This document shows positions 17,925-25,764 of a stretch of 61,240 nt of DNA, piece by piece. How positions within the stretch are numbered: the first letter of the stretch is position 1; every line of letters starts with the position of its first letter. The notes beneath the pieces are model-generated. The model worked only from the letters and a program-made list of their open reading frames with translations. It was not told the DNA's origin and made no database searches. The DNA comes from Candidatus Butyricimonas faecavium (GTDB lineage Bacteria; Bacteroidota; Bacteroidia; Bacteroidales; Marinifilaceae): positions 1-61,240 of the forward strand of contig CALUKD010000022.1 of the NCBI GenBank assembly GCA_944321125.1. The letters are read 5' to 3'. A program made the translations under genes and the position numbers.

Positions 17925-19262
17925 CTAAGAGGCAACCTCTCCTTTAATAATCTCGATAATCTTCTCGTTATTAATAATAATCATACCATGTTTATCACTC
18001 GTGATACCCGGTTCCAACTTATAAGTATATGTCGGCAATTTACCTTTCATCACGGTCGGGAGATACTCGAACGTCACGTTATCACAACGTTTTCCGAGTT
18101 CTTGTCCCACTTCGATAATGTGGGTAGAAACCATAAACGCACAATTCTTCCTCTCGGCAATCGCCTCCGTAACAGCCAATGTAGCGTCAAAAGCATCTTT
18201 CACATTCGTACCTTTGAACAACTCATCGAAAATTACAATCAAACGTTTGTCACGACTCACCTCGATAGCTACCTTTTTCACACGAAGAACTTCGGCATAG
18301 AAGTGACTGTACCCCAAATTAATATTATCCGGTACGTTAATCGACGTGTACATACCATCTTGAATCCGGAACCGCATGGAAGTTGCTGCCACAGGGAATC
18401 CCATGTGAGCCAAGTAGACTGCGATACCGAATGACTTCATTAACGTAGACTTTCCGGCCATGTTAGCCCCTGTCAAGAAAAACACATTCTTCGTGGCTGT
18501 CACCTCTAAATCATTCGAGATCGCCCCATCAATACGAGGGTGATGCAATCCTTTCACCGCAACCAGAATCTCCCCGTCATCAGCCGCCTCTGCAAAGCAG
18601 AACTTCTTCTCCCGAGCCACGCTACCTACTACCACATTCACGTCAATCTCCTGTAACAACTCAATAACTTCTTTGAAGTTCTTGTGACAGATACACCGCA
18701 AATTCCGGTCAAAAAAGATCATATCCATCAACCCGGGATTTTCCCGACGAGAATTCTCCAATAACTTCGTCACCCGACTGTCACTCAATAAAGTTTTTCC
18801 GCGTTCTGCAATTTTTTGGAAAGGATTTCCGGCCACGTCACGTCCCAACTCGTCAAAATAAGTCCGAGCTTTCCTGAAAAATTCAATCGATGTTATAATA
18901 CGCTCCCGGATAATCCCAAATTCCGGATCATGGCTGATATAAAACATAGCTTTTGCCCGCATAATTTGCAGCATATTCATAAAAGCACGTTTTCCACTAG
19001 CTCCGGCAATATATTGTTCCACGACATCAAACTCGTCCTTCCCGAAAGGAAAACCAAAATCATGGTTCTTAAAGTAACTGAATATGGCAGAGCGCTCGTT
19101 AATAGACTTTGCATCCGTTAACGGGTGCAGAAACATATCCTCCATCTTTCGCTCTCCCCCCCGAGTGATCGTCCCGACATACAAACTATAAACGGAATTA
19201 TTCTTGTATTTCCCCAAAAGATTCAAATCATCTAGGGTCTGTTTATCTGTCTCAAAACTCAT
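17925..19262 (-). CDS. MutS-like ATPase, second of a tandem pair
   Basis: This 445-aa protein keeps only the MutS core/lever and ATPase parts and lacks the N-terminal mismatch-recognition and connector domains. ATPase motifs: Walker A TGANMAGKSTLMKS, then Walker B and dimer region VIFDELFKGTNVKDAFD, then VSTHIIEVG. Classical MutS has DEIGRGTS at the Walker B site; the DELFKGTN form marks a separate MutS-related group common in Bacteroidetes. The start overlaps the stop of the upstream paralogue by ATGA (19259-19262), so translation is coupled and a heterodimer is plausible. A G7 tract (plus-strand C7 at 19156-19162) lies near codon 35. Role in DNA metabolism is assumed, not shown. Confidence 0.8.
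   Translation of the reverse strand: MSFETDKQTLDDLNLLGKYKNNSVYSLYVGTITRGGERKMEDMFLHPLTDAKSINERSAIFSYFKNHDFGFPFGKDEFDVVEQYIAGASGKRAFMNMLQIMRAKAMFYISHDPEFGIIRERIITSIEFFRKARTYFDELGRDVAGNPFQKIAERGKTLLSDSRVTKLLENSRRENPGLMDMIFFDRNLRCICHKNFKEVIELLQEIDVNVVVGSVAREKKFCFAEAADDGEILVAVKGLHHPRIDGAISNDLEVTATKNVFFLTGANMAGKSTLMKSFGIAVYLAHMGFPVAATSMRFRIQDGMYTSINVPDNINLGYSHFYAEVLRVKKVAIEVSRDKRLIVIFDELFKGTNVKDAFDATLAVTEAIAERKNCAFMVSTHIIEVGQELGKRCDNVTFEYLPTVMKGKLPTYTYKLEPGITSDKHGMIIINNEKIIEIIKGEVAS
19156..19162. repeat. G7 homopolymer in the second MutS-like gene
   Basis: C7 on the plus strand, at the codons for the RGG that correspond to the G9 tract of the paralogue. Confidence 0.9.
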
Positions 19263-20593
19263 GCTTCTCCATTTTTAATGATTTCAATAATATGTTCATT
19301 ATTCACAATCATCATACCATGACGATCGTCCGTGATACCGGGAGCCAGCGTATAAGTATAAACAGGCTTACTTCCTTCCATTTTAGTCGGTAAATAAACA
19401 AAATTAATATTATCACACCTTTCCTTCAACACCTCTCCCGCCTCTATAATATGAGTCGAAATAATAAACGTGCAATTCCGAATTCCGGCAAAAGCCTCCG
19501 TTACTGCAACTGTTGCATCGTAAGCATCTTTCACGTTCGTACCGCGGAACAACTCGTCAAACACCACGATCAAATGCTGGGTTTGTCTAACCTGTTGTGC
19601 CACCTTCTTCACCCGCAAAACTTCAGCATAGAAATGGCTATATCCCATGCTCAAGTTATCTGGCAGATTAATTGTTGTGAACATCCCGTTCTGAACAGAA
19701 AATTCCATTTCCTTCGCGGGAACAGGGAATCCCACGTGAGCCAAGAAAACCGTGATACCAAAACTTTTCATAAAAGTCGATTTCCCGGCCATGTTCGCTC
19801 CCGTCAGGAAAATCACGTTACTGTTCTCATCCACCGTGATTGTGTTACCGACAGGGTTCGTAAGGAAAGGATGGAACATCCCCTTCATTACCAATGTGTT
19901 TTTATCATTCGGATGAGCTTTCGCGAAAACAAAACCACGTTCTTTCGCCACGTTGGCCACGGCCATATAAACATCCAGCAAATAAACGTAATACAAAATC
20001 TTCATCAACTTATCCCGCTCCTCGAAACGTAACACCCGGTCGTACATAACCGCTTGTTCATAACTTAATTTCTTCTTTCCCTTCTCGGAGACATACCAAG
20101 ACCACTTTTCGTTATCAAGTAATCCCCGCAAATTAGAGGTCAATTCGGCTATAGTCTTATTTTCGGCATCCGCTTTGGAATTCTTCAAAAAGGCATCCAA
20201 TGTATTCAATAACTCTATACAACAAACAATCCCATTGTGGATTTGGGTATACTCTGTATCCGTTCCAACGAGATTCTTAAATTTTCGTCCTAACGTGTTA
20301 TCTTGCGTCATCAATTGCGTACGTCTGTCCGTATTTCCCAGATAGAATTCCATCGTATCGAAAATCTCACCTCGGAACGGGAATTCTGCTTCAATATCAC
20401 GATAATAACGAATCACGTCACTTCTCTCATTAATCTGGTCTGCATCCGACAGGGGATACAAAAACATCTCTTCAAGAATTTTCGCCCCCCCCCGCGTACG
20501 GGTCCGGTTGAAAATATCATAAACAGACTTTGTTCGATTATTCCCAAAAATAGCCAGGTCATCCAAGGTCTGTTTGTCTATTTTAAAGCTCAT
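19259..20593 (-). CDS. MutS-like ATPase, first of a tandem pair, with poly-G tract
   Basis: This 444-aa paralogue of the next gene shares the same layout. Openings MSFKIDKQTLDDLAIFG and MSFETDKQTLDDLNLLG are obviously related. Walker A is TGANMAGKSTFMKS, Walker B region VVFDELFRGTNVKDAYD, followed by ISTHIIEAG. It has no mismatch-recognition domain. A run of nine G on the coding strand (plus-strand C9, 20485-20493) encodes the RGG of TRTRGGAK. Loss of one G brings a TGA stop at 20413-20415; gain of one brings a stop within about five codons. The gene is therefore a candidate for phase-variable silencing. It follows the GldFG gene across a hairpin. Confidence 0.8.
   Translation of the reverse strand: MSFKIDKQTLDDLAIFGNNRTKSVYDIFNRTRTRGGAKILEEMFLYPLSDADQINERSDVIRYYRDIEAEFPFRGEIFDTMEFYLGNTDRRTQLMTQDNTLGRKFKNLVGTDTEYTQIHNGIVCCIELLNTLDAFLKNSKADAENKTIAELTSNLRGLLDNEKWSWYVSEKGKKKLSYEQAVMYDRVLRFEERDKLMKILYYVYLLDVYMAVANVAKERGFVFAKAHPNDKNTLVMKGMFHPFLTNPVGNTITVDENSNVIFLTGANMAGKSTFMKSFGITVFLAHVGFPVPAKEMEFSVQNGMFTTINLPDNLSMGYSHFYAEVLRVKKVAQQVRQTQHLIVVFDELFRGTNVKDAYDATVAVTEAFAGIRNCTFIISTHIIEAGEVLKERCDNINFVYLPTKMEGSKPVYTYTLAPGITDDRHGMMIVNNEHIIEIIKNGEA
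20485..20493. repeat. G9 homopolymer in the first MutS-like gene
   Basis: C9 on the plus strand, near codons 34-37. It is the longest G/C homopolymer I noticed inside any gene here. Confidence 0.9.
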
Positions 20594-20704
20594 CCTATAT
20601 GAATTAAAAATTGAAATTGAAAATTAAAAATGTATTTCCTTATAAATATACATATTCTAATTTCCTTAACTCTCTAAATTATAGAATCTTTTTTCATACT
20701 TTTA

Positions 20705-20741
20705 TTTATGATCGGGAGATACTGGATCACCCGATCATAAA
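20705..20741. terminator. Hairpin between the GldFG gene and the MutS-like pair
   Basis: Perfect 12-bp stem TTTATGATCGGG (20705-20716) / CCCGATCATAAA (20730-20741), 13-nt loop. It lacks a clear U-tract in the leftward direction, so it may be a weak terminator or a 3'-end stabiliser. Confidence 0.55.
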
Positions 20742-20751
20742 TCCTGTATCT

Positions 20752-23055
20752 TTATCTTCCTTTTCTACGAATCCATAAGAAAATACCTGTTCCCGCCAGT
20801 AATAGAGGCAATATGATCATGAATGACCATTTAATCACCTTGCTTCCGGTTTTCTCCACATACACTTTATCATCCGGAAGCGCAGGACGTCTCACGTCAA
20901 TAGGCACTTCGTTATTCGACATCCAGAAGAAGCTTCCGGTAATCAACGAGAAGTTCGAAGCCCGGGCTGTTGGAACTCTTCGTCCAAATTCTCCGTTACT
21001 GATACAATCCGCATCACCGGTCAAAACAATCTTCTGTTCTTTATCACCCACTTTTCTAGATAACGCAACCACGGTATTGTAAATTTTCTCCACCTCACCA
21101 ATAACCGGATTCAAACGTACCGTATCATCAATAAAATCCGTCGTTTCCAATTCATTCCAAACACCAACCGTGTCAGTTGTAAACATATTCGTCACCGTAT
21201 ACCCCTTATCAGCGATTTGTTCTAACCCGGCAGTGCTGGGTGTCGTGATAACCATACGACGCCTACGCATTGTACCAAAATCATAAGCAATACTATCAGC
21301 TTCCTTCGTCGGGTAGGAAAGGATTACATCAGCCTGCAGGTTTGTATCACTCTTAACCAGCACACCTGTCGTCATCTCGTAACCAAACTTGGCAAACAAT
21401 TTGTTCATCACATCTCTACGTTTCGGCTCTCCCAAGATAAACAAATTACCTCCCCGATCAATATATTGTTGTAAGTTAGCTTCCTGCTCCGGAGTAAACC
21501 ACTCACGCATATCAGAAATCACGATAATATTAATATCCTCTGGCACTTGCTGATCCATCAAAACTCTTGCAACATCAAATCCTTGATTTTCCAAAGCATA
21601 ACGGAAACCCTTATCATTAGCAAATGCGCTATAATCACGGTCTTTACCACCTGAATAACTACGTTCTCCGTGTCCCTCTACAAATCCGACTTTCGGAAGA
21701 TCCATCACCATCCGTTTGAAAGCAGCAGAAATCTCTTTCTCACTCGGGAAACGTTGCATATCATTATATATTCTCAACCATGCTTTTTCGCCATTGTCAC
21801 GAACAATTTGACGCACGAACGTATTATTTTCTCCCGACAAATCTATAATTTTCCGAATCTCTTCCGGAGCCATAAACTTGTTGGAATCCAAACCGTAAAT
21901 CTTACAAACCTCAACCATCTTCTCGCGAAGTGTTGCATTCGGGAATCTCCTATCCAGCATGGGGTTTGCCGTGGTATCATAATAATACACGTATTTCAAC
22001 TTCATGTCCGGTTTGAAACGTAAATATTGTTCGAAACGTTCCATATCCGGTTTCAAGAAATAAGGAGCTGCATACCAAGATGCACCCGGATCAAGAGCAT
22101 TAATATAAGTAGTTATTGTCATACCGCCATCCAACTTCGCCACGATTTCCTGACTATTCGGAGTCAACGTATTCATTTTCGTTGACGTTGCATCGTGATA
22201 AAGCTTCATCTGCGGAAGTGCAGACAAATAACCCAAGAAACAAGCCAAGAAAATAACACCGATATTTCTCCCTAAAGTGATCACGAAACGAATTTTCTGA
22301 CGAACCGAATTCAAACGAATAATCGTTAACGCCAAGAAAAGACAAACCACGATAATAAAGTAAAGGACATCCTCACTACAAATCAAACCGGCAATAAACT
22401 TCCCGCTTCGACCGGGCATAGACAACCAATAAGTCACATCCCGGATGAAATCATAATCCTGCCACCATCCGCCAATCATACTCAACACCATCAACACGGC
22501 AAACGTACCAATAGCTGCCACGATCTGGTAAGAAGTCAAACTGGACATGAAAATACCGATAGCCGCATAAGCACAGATTAACAGGTATAATCCCAACAAT
22601 CCGGTTAAAACCATAGACAATTCAAAGTCCTTAACAATAGCCCAGCTACAAAGAGTGATCAAAAATAAGATACCGATCATGATAAGACCGTAAATCATCA
22701 TGGAGAAGAATTTTCCCACGATAATCTGGGTATTCGTAATCGGAGAAGAATACAGCAAACGGATAGATCCGCTACTCAATTCCTTACTTACCAAACTCAT
22801 GGTTAACAATGGGATATAGAAATACAGGTAACTCTGCATCGTGGTGAAAACACCTCCCCATCTATTGGCAAAAATACTGATCGTAGCACCTTGGATATTG
22901 TACCCCATTTCTTGGGAACTCACAAGCTGTGCCACCTGATCGGCAAAAAGCATTCCTGATTGAACTCCAAATACGACTAAAATTAGCCACGCCACAGGAG
23001 AATAGAATAACATCTGTAATTCCGTCCTCGCTATATTATATATCATTTTAAACAT
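20752..23055 (-). CDS. GldF-GldG fusion: ABC-2 type permease joined to auxiliary GldG-like domain
   Basis: This 767-aa protein fuses two units. Residues 1-240 are an ABC-2 permease with about six membrane segments (LFYSPVAWLILVVFGVQSG near the start, SKELSSGSIRLLYSSPIT typical of GldF). From about 260 it continues as a GldG/ABC-auxiliary protein: one membrane segment (IGVIFLACFLGYLSAL), a large periplasmic part with TPNSQEIVAKLDGGMTITTYI and the ThuA/GATase-like segment VPEDINIIVISDMREWFTPEQE, and a final membrane segment (MIILPLLLAGTGIFLWI). The ATPase partner is encoded 11 bp upstream. In Flavobacterium GldA-F-G is needed for gliding; in gut Bacteroidales without gliding the cargo is unknown. 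Confidence 0.85.
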   Translation of the reverse strand: MFKMIYNIARTELQMLFYSPVAWLILVVFGVQSGMLFADQVAQLVSSQEMGYNIQGATISIFANRWGGVFTTMQSYLYFYIPLLTMSLVSKELSSGSIRLLYSSPITNTQIIVGKFFSMMIYGLIMIGILFLITLCSWAIVKDFELSMVLTGLLGLYLLICAYAAIGIFMSSLTSYQIVAAIGTFAVLMVLSMIGGWWQDYDFIRDVTYWLSMPGRSGKFIAGLICSEDVLYFIIVVCLFLALTIIRLNSVRQKIRFVITLGRNIGVIFLACFLGYLSALPQMKLYHDATSTKMNTLTPNSQEIVAKLDGGMTITTYINALDPGASWYAAPYFLKPDMERFEQYLRFKPDMKLKYVYYYDTTANPMLDRRFPNATLREKMVEVCKIYGLDSNKFMAPEEIRKIIDLSGENNTFVRQIVRDNGEKAWLRIYNDMQRFPSEKEISAAFKRMVMDLPKVGFVEGHGERSYSGGKDRDYSAFANDKGFRYALENQGFDVARVLMDQQVPEDINIIVISDMREWFTPEQEANLQQYIDRGGNLFILGEPKRRDVMNKLFAKFGYEMTTGVLVKSDTNLQADVILSYPTKEADSIAYDFGTMRRRRMVITTPSTAGLEQIADKGYTVTNMFTTDTVGVWNELETTDFIDDTVRLNPVIGEVEKIYNTVVALSRKVGDKEQKIVLTGDADCISNGEFGRRVPTARASNFSLITGSFFWMSNNEVPIDVRRPALPDDKVYVEKTGSKVIKWSFMIILPLLLAGTGIFLWIRRKGR

Positions 23056-23066
23056 AACCCGATTTT

Positions 23067-23993
23067 TTAATGTGCTTTCTTAGATAATTCTGCGAATATA
23101 TTATCGAGGGAACTCTTCTCCACCCGAACCTCAGACAAACGCCAATTGTTAGTAGCGCTTAATTTCACGATCTGATCAATAACCTCCTGTGCCTCCGTGA
23201 AACGAATTCGGAAATTCCGGTTTCCTAACTCTTCCACACCAAGAACCCCCTCTATCTTCGCCAACTCATCGGTAACGGGAGGATCTATCATTGAAACATA
23301 AAGAGAATTCGGGATAATATAATTGTCAAATTCATCTACCGTTCCCATAAACACCAGCTTACCTTCCTCGATCATCAGAATATGATCACAAACAGCTTGT
23401 ACTTCCGTCAAAATATGGGTAGAAAGAATCACGGTACGCTCCTTGGCAATATCACGGATCAAATGACGGATTTCCATAATCTGGTTCGGGTCCAACCCGT
23501 TTGTCGGCTCGTCAAAGATAACCAAATCAGGTTTATGAACGATAGCTTGGGCAATACCAACCCGTTGTTGATAACCACCGGATAGGTTCTTGATCAAACG
23601 TTTACGGAAATGAGTAATACCACATTTTGCCAGTACCTCATCCACTGCCGGGATAATATCCTTATCAGCCACCCAACGTAACCTTGCACAGTGCATCAAA
23701 TACTCTTCCACTGTCAAATCGCCATACAAAGGTGGTTTCTGCGGTAAAAAACCGATGTGGCGTTTTGCGTCAACCGGTTTCTTACGGGCATCAATACCCT
23801 TTATAAAAACCTGTCCTTCGGTTTGTTTAATAACTCCACTAATAATATTCATCGTGGTTGACTTTCCGGCCCCGTTAGACCCTAGCAACCCATAGATCCC
23901 CCTCCGGGGAATCTCGAAACTAATGTCTCTTACGGCCCATTGGATGCTGTAACGATGTGACAAATGTTCGACTTTTACAATTGGCTCTTCCAT
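23067..23993 (-). CDS. ABC transporter ATP-binding protein, GldA-like
   Basis: This protein is 308 aa from MEEPIVKVEHLSHRY at 23993; the longer frame to 24080 has an AT-rich leader that does not look coding. Walker A is GSNGAGKST, the Q-loop is in FLPQKPPLY, signature LSGGYQQRVGIAQAI, Walker B LVIFDEPTNGLDPNQ and H-loop STHIL. A C-terminal accessory region of about 75 residues follows, as in GldA/CcmA-type ATPases. It pairs with the GldF-GldG fusion 11 bp downstream to form an ABC exporter at the inner membrane. gldA is the nearest name, but I leave the symbol empty because the cargo is unknown. Confidence 0.88.
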   Translation of the reverse strand: MEEPIVKVEHLSHRYSIQWAVRDISFEIPRRGIYGLLGSNGAGKSTTMNIISGVIKQTEGQVFIKGIDARKKPVDAKRHIGFLPQKPPLYGDLTVEEYLMHCARLRWVADKDIIPAVDEVLAKCGITHFRKRLIKNLSGGYQQRVGIAQAIVHKPDLVIFDEPTNGLDPNQIMEIRHLIRDIAKERTVILSTHILTEVQAVCDHILMIEEGKLVFMGTVDEFDNYIIPNSLYVSMIDPPVTDELAKIEGVLGVEELGNRNFRIRFTEAQEVIDQIVKLSATNNWRLSEVRVEKSSLDNIFAELSKKAH

Positions 23994-24453
23994 AAACTTG
24001 TTATTAAAATTAATATTGTCTACAATAACACGTATAAACTTTATAAAAAGACGTTCCAAAAACAATTTAGTGTTATTCAAAAACCAACTTTATGAAATTT
24101 TTAAGATATTCAAATTCATTAACAAGTTGTTTTACATTAAATTACATCAATCACCATTTCGTATTTTCAGAAGAAAATAACATTTTCAACTTTTACATTA
24201 TCACTCCCAAAATAAATACACACCAAAAAATTAGGAACATTTTTTATATTCTGTTTTGTCAAAAATACTAAAATACAAATTGGAGCAATATTAAAAATAT
24301 GACTTTAACTTTTTATTAATAACAACATTAAGAATCTTTTCACACATCGGAAATCATGTGGATAAAAAAACACCTCCCTTGTTGCAGTTTCAAGAGGAAT
24401 CCCCTAACTTGCATCCCGGATTTTGAGTGAACATTAGGAATCAAACGGAAAAG
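23994..24453. other. AT-rich divergent intergenic region
   Basis: These 460 bp separate the leftward ABC operon from the rightward M23 peptidase gene. The sequence is very AT-rich. Apart from one candidate promoter near 24382-24412 I see no gene, RNA or repeat. Confidence 0.5.
24382..24412 (+). promoter_or_regulatory. Candidate promoter for the M23 peptidase gene
   Basis: TTG at 24382-24384 and TAACTTGC at 24405-24412 are 20 bp apart, close to the Bacteroidetes TTTG/TAnnTTTG arrangement, with one mismatch in the -7 box. Confidence 0.4.
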
Positions 24454-25755
24454 ATGAAAAAAACAAAATGGATTTGGATATGGGCAGCCATAGGACTCGT
24501 ATTAGGTATTATCATTTTTTGGCCTAGTAACAGAGGAAACAAAGAAGCGATATTAGAGGCCAACGCGGTAGAAGAAGTTGTTGACACGACCGAACAACAA
24601 CAGATTCATTATAAATACGGTATTCCTGATGAAAATTTTATTATAGAAGAGGGTACCGTGAGAAAGAATGAAAATCTTTCTCTCATCCTTTCCAAGTACA
24701 AGGTATCACCAGCCAAGATCCATGAAATCTCCCAACGCTGTAAAGATGTCTTTGACGTACGAAGCATTAGACGAGGTCAAAATTACACTCTTTTTTTGGC
24801 ACAAGACAGTCTCCGTACTCCGGAATTTTTCATTTACGAGAAAAACGCTTTAGAATACGTTGTTATAGACTTTAAAGAAACTGCAGATGTTTACGTGGGG
24901 AAAAAAGACATTGTCACCAAAGAGAAAATAGCCAACATCATCATAAATTCCAATCTATGGAATGCCATGGTCGATGCCCAAACAGACCCTATGCTAGCTG
25001 TCACCCTATCTGATATATACGCGTGGAGCATCGACTTCTACGGCATTGCCAAAGGCGATTCCGTACGGGTCCTTTACGAACAATCATACGTGGAAGACAA
25101 ACCCTTGCAAAACTTTAACGTGAAAGCTGCTATTTTCACTAATGCCGGTAAAGACTTCTATGCCATTCCTTTTGAACAAAACGAAAAACTATCCTATTTT
25201 GATGAAGAAGGAAACAGCCTTCAAAAAACCTTTTTAAAGGCTCCGCTAAAATACTCTCGTATTTCTTCGGGATTCTCTAATAACCGATTTCATCCGGTAC
25301 TGAAAAGATACAGGGCACATCATGGTGTAGACTATGCAGCCCCGATAGGCACGGAGGTACACACCATCGGGGACGGAGTCATCGTGAAAAAAGCCTATCA
25401 AGCCAATGGTGGTGGAAATTACGTAACAATCAAACACAACAGCGTATACACCACAACCTATATGCACCTTTCTAAATTTGCCAAAGGCATTCAACCGGGC
25501 AAACGGGTAAAACAAGGTGATGTTATCGGTTATGTCGGTAGTACAGGATTGGCAACGGGTCCCCATTTAGATTTCCGGGTATACAAAAATGGAACCCCTA
25601 TCAACCCGTTAAAAATGAGTTCACCTCCAAAGGAACCGATCTCACCGGAAAACATGCCTCGTTTCATTCAAACGAGAGACTCGCTCGTGAATATCTTAAA
25701 AAACAATCCTAAAATGCTAACCGATGAGCAAGAATCATCCAATCAGAAATCATAA
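24454..25755 (+). CDS. Membrane-anchored M23 (LytM-type) peptidase-family protein
   Basis: This protein is 433 aa from ATG at 24454, preceded by ACGGAAAAG; the frame back to 24427 begins with GTG and is less likely. A membrane anchor (WIWIWAAIGLVLGIIIFW) is followed by a LysM/OapA-like region (VRKNENLSLILSKYKV, then RRGQNYTLFL). The C-terminal M23 domain begins near residue 275. Zinc-site HxxxD is H289-D293 in HHGVDYAAP, and MHLS is present. The last motif reads PHLDFR (H371, D373), where LytM proteases have HxH. The usual final zinc ligand is thus Asp, so activity may differ or be regulatory. Likely role: cleavage of peptidoglycan cross-links in the periplasm, or activation of amidases. Confidence 0.85.
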   Translation: MKKTKWIWIWAAIGLVLGIIIFWPSNRGNKEAILEANAVEEVVDTTEQQQIHYKYGIPDENFIIEEGTVRKNENLSLILSKYKVSPAKIHEISQRCKDVFDVRSIRRGQNYTLFLAQDSLRTPEFFIYEKNALEYVVIDFKETADVYVGKKDIVTKEKIANIIINSNLWNAMVDAQTDPMLAVTLSDIYAWSIDFYGIAKGDSVRVLYEQSYVEDKPLQNFNVKAAIFTNAGKDFYAIPFEQNEKLSYFDEEGNSLQKTFLKAPLKYSRISSGFSNNRFHPVLKRYRAHHGVDYAAPIGTEVHTIGDGVIVKKAYQANGGGNYVTIKHNSVYTTTYMHLSKFAKGIQPGKRVKQGDVIGYVGSTGLATGPHLDFRVYKNGTPINPLKMSSPPKEPISPENMPRFIQTRDSLVNILKNNPKMLTDEQESSNQKS

Positions 25756-25764
25756 ATCAAGAAA

